The translations under genes were made by a program, and so were the position numbers. A stretch of DNA of 24,049 bases, taken from Gammaproteobacteria bacterium. GTDB lineage: Bacteria; Pseudomonadota; Gammaproteobacteria; Steroidobacterales; Woeseiaceae. Below the pieces are notes generated by a model. The model worked only from the letters and a program-made list of their open reading frames with translations, was not told the origin of the DNA and made no database searches. The stretch is taken from positions 1 to 24,049 of the forward strand of contig JAOUNK010000010.1 of assembly GCA_029881015.1 (NCBI GenBank). Reading direction: 5' to 3'. This document shows, one piece after another, positions 8,084 through 15,303 of this stretch (positions are counted from its first letter, which is position 1; each line of letters opens with the position of its first letter).

Positions 8084-8664
8084 TCCTGATTTTCTTAGGG
8101 GTAATTGCAGCGATTGTGTTCTGGGCCATCGGTATTTACAACCGACTGGTGAACGAGCGCAACCGGGTCAGAAATGCATTTGCGCAGATTGACGTTCAAC
8201 TTACGCGGCGTCACGACCTGATCCCGAATCTTGTCGAGGCCGTGAAAGGGTACATGAAACACGAACGCGAGACGCTCGAAGCCGTCATCAAGGCGCGCAA
8301 CGTCGCGGTATCTGCGCTGGATGCAGCCAAGGTAGACCCGGCCAATGCGGCGGCAATCCAGAAACTCGGTGGCGCAGAAGGCGCGCTGGGCAGCGTCCTG
8401 GGCCGACTGTTTGCGCTGTCAGAGGCATACCCTGACCTGAAGGCCAACCAGAACATGATGCAATTCCAGGAAGAACTCGCCAGTACCGAGAACAAGGTTG
8501 CGTTTTCGAGACAGGCGTTTAACGACGCCGTGATGGGCTACAACAACACGGCCGAGAACTTCCCGAACAATATCATCGCCAATACCTTTAACTTCGAACT
8601 CGCCAGTTTCCTCGAGATCGAAGCAGAGGAGATGCGCGAGGCGCCGGAAGTATCGTTTACCTGA
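8074..8664 (+). CDS. lemA: LemA family membrane protein
   Basis: The 196-residue product has one N-terminal membrane helix (about 3-21) followed by a long helical domain. LemA-family landmarks are NRLVNERNRVRNAFAQIDVQ, LTRRHDLIPNLVEAVKGYM and, in the C-terminal half, YPDLKANQNMMQFQEELAST and AFSRQAFNDAVMGYNN. The biochemical role is not settled. The gene commonly sits beside M48 peptidases, as here, where an M48 gene follows after 20 nt. The GTG start at 8074 is chosen because of the AAGGAG site and because it puts the membrane helix at the N-terminus. The start region overlaps the divergent apbE gene. Confidence 0.95.
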   Translation: MTSFLIFLGVIAAIVFWAIGIYNRLVNERNRVRNAFAQIDVQLTRRHDLIPNLVEAVKGYMKHERETLEAVIKARNVAVSALDAAKVDPANAAAIQKLGGAEGALGSVLGRLFALSEAYPDLKANQNMMQFQEELASTENKVAFSRQAFNDAVMGYNNTAENFPNNIIANTFNFELASFLEIEAEEMREAPEVSFT

Positions 8665-8684
8665 TTCTCGCTTGCGCCTGAATC

Positions 8685-10637
8685 GTGAATTTCTTTGCTG
8701 CGCAGGACCAGGCACGCAAGGCGTCCCGACGCCTGGTCCTCGCGTACATCGTCGCTACCGTGCTGATCGTCGCTGGCGTGACGCTGATCGTGACCTACGC
8801 GTTATTCAGCACCTCCCGGACAGCATGGGACGTTACGTTCTGGTCCTACACAGCAAACAACTGGGCCATTCCCGCCGTCGTGGCGCTATTGACCACAATG
8901 TTCATCCTGGGTGCCAGCCTGTTCAAGACGGCCGTGCTCTCGTCCGGCGGCGGCGCCGTGGCGACACAAATGGGCGGCACGCTGGTGCCCGCAGATGTAC
9001 AGGACCCGTTGCGGCGACAGTTGCGCAATGTTGTCGAGGAAATGGCCATCGCCTCGGGCGTCCCGGTTCCCGAGATATACGTGCTCGAGGAAGAGAGCAG
9101 CATCAACGCATTCGCGGCCGGCTTCTCGCCAAGTGACGCCGCGGTCGCGGTCACGCGCGGCACGCTCGAACTGCTCGACCGTGATGAACTCCAGGGCGTT
9201 ATTGCGCATGAGTTCAGCCACATCCTGAATGGCGACATGCGCCTGAATATTCGCCTGATGGGCGTCCTGTTCGGCATCATGGTGCTGGGCCTGATAGGAC
9301 GATTGATCGTGCGTGGCGGCTACCACGCCAGTATCGTGTCCAGCCGCCGCGACCGAGGCGCGCCAGTGGTGCTTGTCGTAGGGCTCGGGCTCGCCGTACT
9401 CGGCGGCATCGGCATGTTCTTCGCCAGGGTGATCAAGGCAGGCGTCTCCAGGCAGCGTGAGTATCTTGCCGATGCATCGGCCGTGCAATTCACGCGGCAA
9501 AGCGACGGGATTGCCAACGCTCTGAAGAAGATCGGCGGCTACAGCCAGGGATCGCTGATCCAGGCCGCTGACCCTGAGGAAGTCAGTCACATGCTGTTCG
9601 GCTCCGGGTCCAAACTTGCCGGTATCTTCGCGACTCACCCACCCCTGGTCGAGAGAATCCAGGCGCTCGACCCGAGCTTCAAGGAGGCGGACTTTCCGCG
9701 CGTCGACCCACGCAAACTCGGGATACCGTCCCACGATGGTGGTGAGGCCGCATCGGCATTTGCGGGCGACATTACGACGGCGCTGGCGAGCGGCGGTGCA
9801 CAGGTATTGGCCGAATCCATCGCCGAGACGGTCGGAAAACCCGAAAACGAACACGTGGCATATGCGCAGCATCTCAGGCAGTCCATCCCGGAATCCCTGT
9901 ACGCAGCTGCGCATTCTTCAGGATTCGCATATCTCCTGACGATTGCGCTCATTCTCGACCGGTCGGGACGCGCGACGGAGAGGCAGCTCGCGTTGGCCCG
10001 CGAACAGCTCGGCGCGGAACGCGCCAAGCTCTTGCGGCGCTACTTCGATGAACTCGCCAGCACGGGCGCCGAGTATCGCCTGCCGCTGCTGGGAATCGCC
10101 TTCCCGGCACTCAAGCTCCGGCCGGTGCAGGAATTGAGCTACCTGGTATCGCTCACGACGCGCATGATCGAGATTGACGGCAAGATCGACCTGTACGAGT
10201 ACTGTTTCCATCGCATCCTGATGAGCAACATCGGCAAGGCCGTGGACCCGTCGGGCCGGAGGCGCGCGCTCCGTGCGAATCGCCGCGACCTGCAGGCCGC
10301 CGCGATCGGCCTGCTGCGCGTCCTGGCCGACTACGGCCACGATGAAGGCGATGAACGCGAGGCGGCGTTCGCCACGGGCGTTGCGACATTGGGGGCCTGG
10401 GCGCAGGACTACGCCAGTGAATTCGATCGCAATTACACCGTCGAGGTCCTGGACCATAGTCTCGACGTGCTGCTCGGTCTCAATAGCAAGGGCAAGGAAT
10501 CCCTGCTCCGCGCAGTCAGTGCGACCGCCGCTCATGACGGCAAACTGAGCGTCACCGAAGCAGAACTGATTCGCGCCGTCTGCGCGACGCTCGACTACCC
10601 GCTCCCACCGATACTGGTGCACAAGTCCCGTTCATAA
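8685..10637 (+). CDS. HtpX-like M48 metallopeptidase with C-terminal TerB-like domain
   Basis: This is a 650-residue membrane zinc peptidase. Two membrane helices (about 17-39 and 61-83) precede the M48 core with HEFSH (His175, Glu176, His179) and the third ligand Glu259 in REYLADASAV. Two further helices lie at about 191-209 and 228-248. The peptidase part ends near ATHPPLVERI (316-325). The extra 300 residues end in an acidic helical region (481-640) with IDGKIDLYEY and AHDGKLSVTEAELIRA, which resembles TerB/DjlA-like alpha-helical domains. E. coli HtpX is about 293 aa, so this form is more than twice as long. It starts at GTG 8685 without a strong Shine-Dalgarno, 20 nt after lemA. A role in membrane protein quality control is likely from the family. 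Confidence 0.93.
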   Translation: MNFFAAQDQARKASRRLVLAYIVATVLIVAGVTLIVTYALFSTSRTAWDVTFWSYTANNWAIPAVVALLTTMFILGASLFKTAVLSSGGGAVATQMGGTLVPADVQDPLRRQLRNVVEEMAIASGVPVPEIYVLEEESSINAFAAGFSPSDAAVAVTRGTLELLDRDELQGVIAHEFSHILNGDMRLNIRLMGVLFGIMVLGLIGRLIVRGGYHASIVSSRRDRGAPVVLVVGLGLAVLGGIGMFFARVIKAGVSRQREYLADASAVQFTRQSDGIANALKKIGGYSQGSLIQAADPEEVSHMLFGSGSKLAGIFATHPPLVERIQALDPSFKEADFPRVDPRKLGIPSHDGGEAASAFAGDITTALASGGAQVLAESIAETVGKPENEHVAYAQHLRQSIPESLYAAAHSSGFAYLLTIALILDRSGRATERQLALAREQLGAERAKLLRRYFDELASTGAEYRLPLLGIAFPALKLRPVQELSYLVSLTTRMIEIDGKIDLYEYCFHRILMSNIGKAVDPSGRRRALRANRRDLQAAAIGLLRVLADYGHDEGDEREAAFATGVATLGAWAQDYASEFDRNYTVEVLDHSLDVLLGLNSKGKESLLRAVSATAAHDGKLSVTEAELIRAVCATLDYPLPPILVHKSRS

Positions 10638-10681
10638 TTCATTCATCGTGGGCGCCATATTTTGTCGTATCATCGAACTCC

Positions 10682-10685
10682 GGAG
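10682..10685 (+). promoter_or_regulatory. Ribosome binding site deciding the SYLF gene start
   Basis: GGAG lies 8 nt before TTG 10694 and 23 nt before ATG 10709, so it favours the TTG start. Confidence 0.5.
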
Positions 10686-10693
10686 CGATTCTC

Positions 10694-11527
10694 TTGTCGG
10701 ACACCAACATGAAGACCACACGCATCCTGGCCATGGTAACGATCCTGGCCCTGTTCATTTCGTCTTTCGCACACGCTGCCACCCGCGAGGAAAAGCGCGT
10801 AGCCGACGCATCGGATGTGCTCGACCAGCTATCGCGGATTCCGGAGAAGTCCATTCCCCCGAACCTGCTCTCGCGCGCGTACGCCGTAGCGGTCATACCC
10901 AATGTCCGGCGCGCTGCATTCGGGCTTGGCTTGCGTCGCGGCAAGGGCATCGTGGTTGTGCGCCAGGATGACGATTCCTGGAGCAACCCCGCATTCGTCA
11001 CGATCACCGGCGGCAGCGTCGGGTGGCAGGCCGGCGCGGATTCCACCGACATTATCCTCGTATTCAAGACCCGCAGGGGCGTCGATGGTCTTGCCAACGG
11101 CAAACTGACACTGGGCGCGAACGCGTCGGTGGCGGCCGGCCCGGTAGGACGACAAACGAGCGTGGCGACGGATATCGAGTTCGAAGCCGAGGTCTACTCC
11201 TACTCACGCAGCCGTGGCCTGTTTGCCGGGGTAGCCCTCGAAGGTGCGGGGCTGACCATGGATCGAAAAGCCAACGCGGCGTTTTACGGTTCGACCGACA
11301 TGTCGCCCGCGAAGATCTTCGTCAGTTCGCCGAACATCGCCCCCGACATCGCCAACACGTTCGTCCAGGTCCTGACCGCGCAAACAGCGCGATTACCGAC
11401 ATCGCCTGGCATGCGGGCCGGCGCCGAACAGTCCGGCGTGGTCAACGAAGAACCCGATGTACGCACGTTCGGCATGCCCGCGCCGGGTGATGCAGACGAC
11501 GAAACCGAGTACGATCCCAACTACTGA
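10694..11527 (+). CDS. Exported SYLF/YSC84-domain lipid-binding protein
   Basis: The product has a signal peptide ending FAHA (about residue 28) and a SYLF (YSC84) domain over about residues 50-235. Family hallmarks are IPNVRRAAFGLGLRRGKGIV, FVTITGGSVGWQAGADSTD, GKLTLGANASVAAGPVG and EVYSYSRSRGLFAGVALEGA. Eukaryotic SYLF domains bind phosphoinositides; bacterial members are usually exported and poorly characterised. The last 35 residues are acidic and disordered-looking. Two starts are possible: TTG 10694 (with GGAG 8 nt upstream) or ATG 10709 (277 or 272 aa); both keep the signal peptide. The gene follows the M48 gene by 56 nt and precedes mscS by 17 nt. Confidence 0.92.
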   Translation: MSDTNMKTTRILAMVTILALFISSFAHAATREEKRVADASDVLDQLSRIPEKSIPPNLLSRAYAVAVIPNVRRAAFGLGLRRGKGIVVVRQDDDSWSNPAFVTITGGSVGWQAGADSTDIILVFKTRRGVDGLANGKLTLGANASVAAGPVGRQTSVATDIEFEAEVYSYSRSRGLFAGVALEGAGLTMDRKANAAFYGSTDMSPAKIFVSSPNIAPDIANTFVQVLTAQTARLPTSPGMRAGAEQSGVVNEEPDVRTFGMPAPGDADDETEYDPNY

Positions 11528-11544
11528 TTGCACCGGAGTCGCGT

Positions 11545-12618
11545 TTGGACGAACTGACCGCCAAGGTCCAGCAGATCGCGGAGCTGCTCGGACCGAATCC
11601 CTACCTGCAGGCATTGATCATCGCGGTCGCCTTTATCGTCGCCGGCAAGGTCGCCGACTTGATCATCTCCGGCATCATCGGGCGTGTCGCGCAAAGGTCG
11701 ACCAACGACTTCGACGATAGCTTCATCGAACTCGTACATCGCCCGGTCTTCGTCTCGTTTGTACTCATCGGCCTCGGCCTTGCGACACTGCGGGTCGGGA
11801 TGCCTGCTGCGCCCGAATTCCTGACACTCGGACTACTCAAGACCATCGGGATCTTTGTCTGGTTCGGCGCGTTCGCCGGCTTTAACAGCCTGCTGGTCAG
11901 GACGCTCCGCAAGGTATCGAAAAACAAACTCGTGCAGAGTGGCATGTTGTCGCTGCTGCACAACATGGCCAAGGTCGTCCTCGCGGCACTGGCTGTCTAT
12001 TTTGTCTTTCTCGCGTGGAACATCAACGTAACGGCCTGGCTTGCATCCGCCGGTATCGTCGGTCTCGCGTTGAGCTTTGCCGCCAAAGACACGTTGTCGA
12101 ACCTATTCGCCGGTGTATCGATCGTTGTGGACGCGCCCTACAAGATCGGCGACTACATCATCCTCGATTCCGGCGAGCGCGGTGTGGTTACTGAAATCGG
12201 CTTGCGCAGTACCCGAATCCTGACGCGAGACGATGTCGAAATTACCGTGCCCAACGGCATCATCGGCAACAGTACAATCATCAATGAGGCAGGCGGACCG
12301 CCGGCGCAACACAGAATTCGTGTTGGTGTGGGTGTCGCATACGGCAGCGACCTCGATCACGTAATTGAAACGCTGCAGAAAGTCGCCGAGGACAACGAGG
12401 AGGTGCTTGCCAACCCGGCACCGCGGGTTCGCTTCCGGCTCTTTGGTGAGTCAAGCCTGAACTTCGAACTGCTTGGCTGGATCGCCGATCCGGCGAACCG
12501 TGGCCGCCTCCAGCACGAGCTGAACTGCGCCATATACAGGGCGTTCATCGAACAGAAGATCGAGATTCCTTTTCCGCAGCGCGACCTGCATGTCCGCACT
12601 ATGCCTGCCGCGGATTAA
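11545..12618 (+). CDS. Small-conductance mechanosensitive channel, MscS family
   Basis: This is a 357-residue MscS protein. Hydrophobic helices lie at about 20-45, 66-84, 92-117 and 138-158. They are followed by the glycine/alanine-patterned pore helix LASAGIVGLALSFAAKDTLS (about 166-185) and the beta domain (DAPYKIGDYI, then VPNGIIGNSTIIN). The C-terminal alpha/beta domain ends at a typical FPQRDLHV. Such channels release solutes on hypo-osmotic shock. It has one or two more N-terminal helices than E. coli MscS (286 aa). TTG 11545 is the start, with GGAG 6 nt upstream (11535-11538). The TAA stop overlaps the TAA stop of the convergent lipoprotein gene. Confidence 0.95.
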   Translation: MDELTAKVQQIAELLGPNPYLQALIIAVAFIVAGKVADLIISGIIGRVAQRSTNDFDDSFIELVHRPVFVSFVLIGLGLATLRVGMPAAPEFLTLGLLKTIGIFVWFGAFAGFNSLLVRTLRKVSKNKLVQSGMLSLLHNMAKVVLAALAVYFVFLAWNINVTAWLASAGIVGLALSFAAKDTLSNLFAGVSIVVDAPYKIGDYIILDSGERGVVTEIGLRSTRILTRDDVEITVPNGIIGNSTIINEAGGPPAQHRIRVGVGVAYGSDLDHVIETLQKVAEDNEEVLANPAPRVRFRLFGESSLNFELLGWIADPANRGRLQHELNCAIYRAFIEQKIEIPFPQRDLHVRTMPAAD

Positions 12619-13229
12619 CCCTGCTGGTCGACGTCGCCGCGGCGGCGCAGCTCTTCACGTACAGCATCGAGATCGCCAGTCGTTTCCGCATCCTGTGCGG
12701 GCCCGGCTGACGGTGCATTACCACCGTCGCTCGGTGGCACGACGTCGCCGTAGTCCGAACTGCCGTTTTCCACAGCCCCGGTCTCCGGAATAACCGCAAG
12801 CGGCAGGTTTCCCTCGGGCAGCCTGTCGTCCGCACCGCTACCGTCGCTTGTCGGTGGTAATACGCCGAACTGGGCGAGGTACTCGGCTTCCTTGCGCAGG
12901 CGTTCGGCCTCCTCGGCACGGCGGCGTGCTTCCGCCGCGGCCTGTTGCGTACGGCGCAGCGCTTCGCGCTTGCGCTGCGAACGGGCTTCAAGCTCCTCGC
13001 GCCGGGTTTCCTCTTCCTTCGCCTGGATGCGCTTCACGGCTTCGCGCGCGTTGATGCATTCCTGGTCATAACGCGATTCCCTGCGATTCTGCTGGCAACG
13101 AACCATCGCTGCCTCCAGAAGCATCGGGTTATCAACGAACTCGGTCGTCGTACGGGCGGGCGGCTCCTCGGGAGCACAGCCGGCGACCAGTCCGATTGCG
13201 ACAAAAAGCGCTGTCTTATGCATCGTCAT
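12615..13229 (-). CDS. EexN-like lipoprotein with coiled coil
   Basis: The product has 204 residues with a lipoprotein signal, LVAGC (Cys18). Residues 27-68 carry a compact motif, EFVDNPMLLEAAMVRCQQNR followed by ESRYDQECINAREAV, with Cys45 and Cys58. It resembles the EexN (entry-exclusion) lipoprotein family first known from conjugative plasmids. A charged helical segment (62-120, rich in Arg/Glu/Ala) is probably coiled coil. The C-terminal 80 residues are Gly/Ser/Asp/Pro-rich and look disordered. No conjugation gene is nearby, so a plasmid exclusion role is doubtful; a general envelope lipoprotein is more likely. ATG 13229 is taken as the start; ATG 13223 is nearly equivalent. Confidence 0.85.
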   Translation of the reverse strand: MTMHKTALFVAIGLVAGCAPEEPPARTTTEFVDNPMLLEAAMVRCQQNRRESRYDQECINAREAVKRIQAKEEETRREELEARSQRKREALRRTQQAAAEARRRAEEAERLRKEAEYLAQFGVLPPTSDGSGADDRLPEGNLPLAVIPETGAVENGSSDYGDVVPPSDGGNAPSAGPAQDAETTGDLDAVREELRRRGDVDQQG

Positions 13230-13304
13230 AGCGGTTGGTCTTGTCCGAAAAATGGATTAATTGGTAGAAAACTCAGCTGTCTGTAGTGCGGATACTAGCA
13301 AAAT

Positions 13305-13371
13305 TGTCAAATCGTCCCGCAGGGCAGGGTTCGCAGTTTTGACATGTCGTTCGCCGGATTCGCGCTATAGT
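13305..13371. promoter_or_regulatory. Candidate divergent promoter region for the eexN-like gene and the lplT-plsC fusion
   Basis: TGTCAA at 13305-13310 (TTGACA on minus) and TTGACA at 13339-13344 (plus) are -35-like hexamers pointing away from each other. They form a 7-bp inverted repeat when one flanking base is included. On plus, TATAGT (13366-13371) is a good -10 sequence, but the spacer is 21 bp, longer than normal. No good -10 is found for the minus side. Confidence 0.3.
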
Positions 13372-13401
13372 GCGCTCTGCAGAACGGGTGGATGAATACG
13401 A

Positions 13402-15303
13402 TTGTCAGGCTCAAACCAGTTTTCCCTGCTTGGCCAACGGCGCTTCGCGCCGTTCTTTGCGACGCAGTTCCTCGGGGCACTCAACGATAATATCTTCCGG
13501 AACGGCCTGGTTATCCTGATTACCTTCCAGGGGGTCAAGGTCGCCGGCATGGACCACACCCAGCTGGCCAATGTTGCGGCCGGACTCTTCATTCTGCCGT
13601 TCTTCCTGTTTTCGGCTACGGCCGGGCAACTGGCCGACAAGTACGAGAAATCGATGCTGATCCGGCGGATCAAAGCGCTGGAAATCGTCCTGATGATCCT
13701 GGCGGCACTTGCCCTCTATACCGGGAGCTACGCGCTGCTGCTGCTGGTCCTCTTTCTCATGGGCTGCCAGTCGACCATGTTCGGCCCGGTCAAGTATGCC
13801 TACCTGCCGCAGCAACTGGCCGACGACGAACTGGTCGGCGGTAATGCACTGGTCGAATCGGGCACCTACGTCGCGATCATCCTCGGTCTGATCGTGGGCG
13901 GTATCGCCGTCAGTGACGTAATTTCCGGGAGCGTCAGTTTTTCCAAGCAGGCAGCGCTTGGCTCCTGCCTGATCTTCGTCGCCGTGACGGGCTACCTCAT
14001 CAGCCGCCAGGTACCACAGACCGTTGCAGTCGACCCGGGCCTGAAGATCAGCTTGAACGCCTGGCAGGAAACCTGGCGCATCGTGCAATTTGCGCGCGAG
14101 GAGCGCAGTGTCTTCCTGTCCATTCTGGGCATTTCCTGGTTCTGGTTTTTCGGCTCGGCAATGACGATCCAGATTCCGGCCTACACGGCGGACTTGTTGA
14201 ACGGCAGCGAGTCGGTTACCACGTTGCTGCTCGCAGCATTCGCCATCGGCGTCGGTATCGGATCGTTGCTCTGCGAACGAATGTCCGGTCATCGCATCGA
14301 GCTGGGCCTCGTGCCGTTCGGTTCGATCGGCCTCAGCCTGTTCGCCGCAGACCTCTATTTCGCGCAGCCGGACGTCGTCGCCGCTCCGGCGAATTCGGTC
14401 ACGGAGTTCCTGGCCCGTCCGGGAGGTTGGAGAATCTGGCTGGATCTCGCACTGATCGGCGCGTTTGGCGGGTTCTACAGCGTGCCCCTCTACGCCCTGA
14501 TCCAGAAACGTTCGAAACGCCAGCACCTGTCACGCATCATCGCGGCCAACAACATCATCAACGCGTTCCTGATGGTCATCGCGGCCATTATGTCGATGAT
14601 GCTACTCAATGCCGGTTTTTCGATTCCCGAGCTCTTCCTGATCATCGGCGTACTCAACGCCATCGTCGCGGTGTACATCTTCTCGTTGCTTCCCGAGTTC
14701 CTCATGCGCTTCCTGGCGTGGCTCGTCGTCAGCATCGTTTACCGGCTGAAGCCGGCCGGCCTCGACAACATCCCTGTCAAGGGACCGGCTGTCGTCGTCT
14801 GCAACCATGTCAGCTACGTGGACCCGATCATCCTTGCCGGCTCCGTACGCCGGCCAATGCGTTTCGTCATGTGGTACAAGATCTTCCAGATTCCCGTGCT
14901 CGAATTCATCTTCAGGACAATGAAGGCGATTCCGATTGCCGGTGCGCGCGAGGACAAGGCGATCATGGACGAAGCCTTCGAACTCGTGGATGCCGAACTC
15001 GCCGCTGGCAATGTCGTGTGTATCTTTCCCGAAGGCGCGATTACGCGTGACGGTGAAATCGCGCGATTCAGGCCGGGTATCGAGAAGATTATCCGGCGGC
15101 GCCCCGTCCCTGTCGTACCCGCTTCGCTGGGCCGCTTGTGGGGAAGCTGGTTCAGTCGTCGTCAGGACGGCGGCCTGCGCAAGATTCCCGGACGCCTGTT
15201 CTCGAAAGTGACGGTGCGGTTTGGCGAGCCGGTGCCGGCTTCCGAAGTGACCGCGGAGAAACTCGAACTCCTGGTACGAACGCTACGCGGCGACGAGCGC
15301 TAG
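13402..15303 (+). CDS. LplT-like MFS lysophospholipid transporter fused to PlsC-type acyltransferase
   Basis: Residues 1-440 form a major-facilitator transporter like LplT (FFATQFLGALNDNIFRNGLV; a dozen hydrophobic segments; GPVKYAYLPQ at 128-137). Residues about 450-630 form a PlsC/LPLAT acyltransferase with NHVSYVD (His469, Asp474), FPEG (542-545) and PVVPASLG. In E. coli, LplT flips lysophospholipids inward and the separate Aas reacylates them. Here transporter and acyltransferase are one chain, while the acyl-ACP synthetase half of Aas is absent. The start is TTG 13402; an ATG at 13392 is out of frame. The TAG stop overlaps the stop of the convergent NTPase gene. Lysolipid recycling in the inner membrane is the likely role. 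Confidence 0.93.
   Translation: MSGSNQFSLLGQRRFAPFFATQFLGALNDNIFRNGLVILITFQGVKVAGMDHTQLANVAAGLFILPFFLFSATAGQLADKYEKSMLIRRIKALEIVLMILAALALYTGSYALLLLVLFLMGCQSTMFGPVKYAYLPQQLADDELVGGNALVESGTYVAIILGLIVGGIAVSDVISGSVSFSKQAALGSCLIFVAVTGYLISRQVPQTVAVDPGLKISLNAWQETWRIVQFAREERSVFLSILGISWFWFFGSAMTIQIPAYTADLLNGSESVTTLLLAAFAIGVGIGSLLCERMSGHRIELGLVPFGSIGLSLFAADLYFAQPDVVAAPANSVTEFLARPGGWRIWLDLALIGAFGGFYSVPLYALIQKRSKRQHLSRIIAANNIINAFLMVIAAIMSMMLLNAGFSIPELFLIIGVLNAIVAVYIFSLLPEFLMRFLAWLVVSIVYRLKPAGLDNIPVKGPAVVVCNHVSYVDPIILAGSVRRPMRFVMWYKIFQIPVLEFIFRTMKAIPIAGAREDKAIMDEAFELVDAELAAGNVVCIFPEGAITRDGEIARFRPGIEKIIRRRPVPVVPASLGRLWGSWFSRRQDGGLRKIPGRLFSKVTVRFGEPVPASEVTAEKLELLVRTLRGDER

Noticed and set aside
8886..10622. 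Two minus-strand open frames of 342 and 234 codons
   Set aside because: Both are antisense to the M48 peptidase gene, whose HEFSH motif and membrane helices establish the plus strand as coding.
13411..14526. 371-codon open frame on the minus strand
   Set aside because: Antisense to the transporter part of the lplT-plsC gene; a Gln/Asp/Arg-rich shadow with no hydrophobic or domain pattern.
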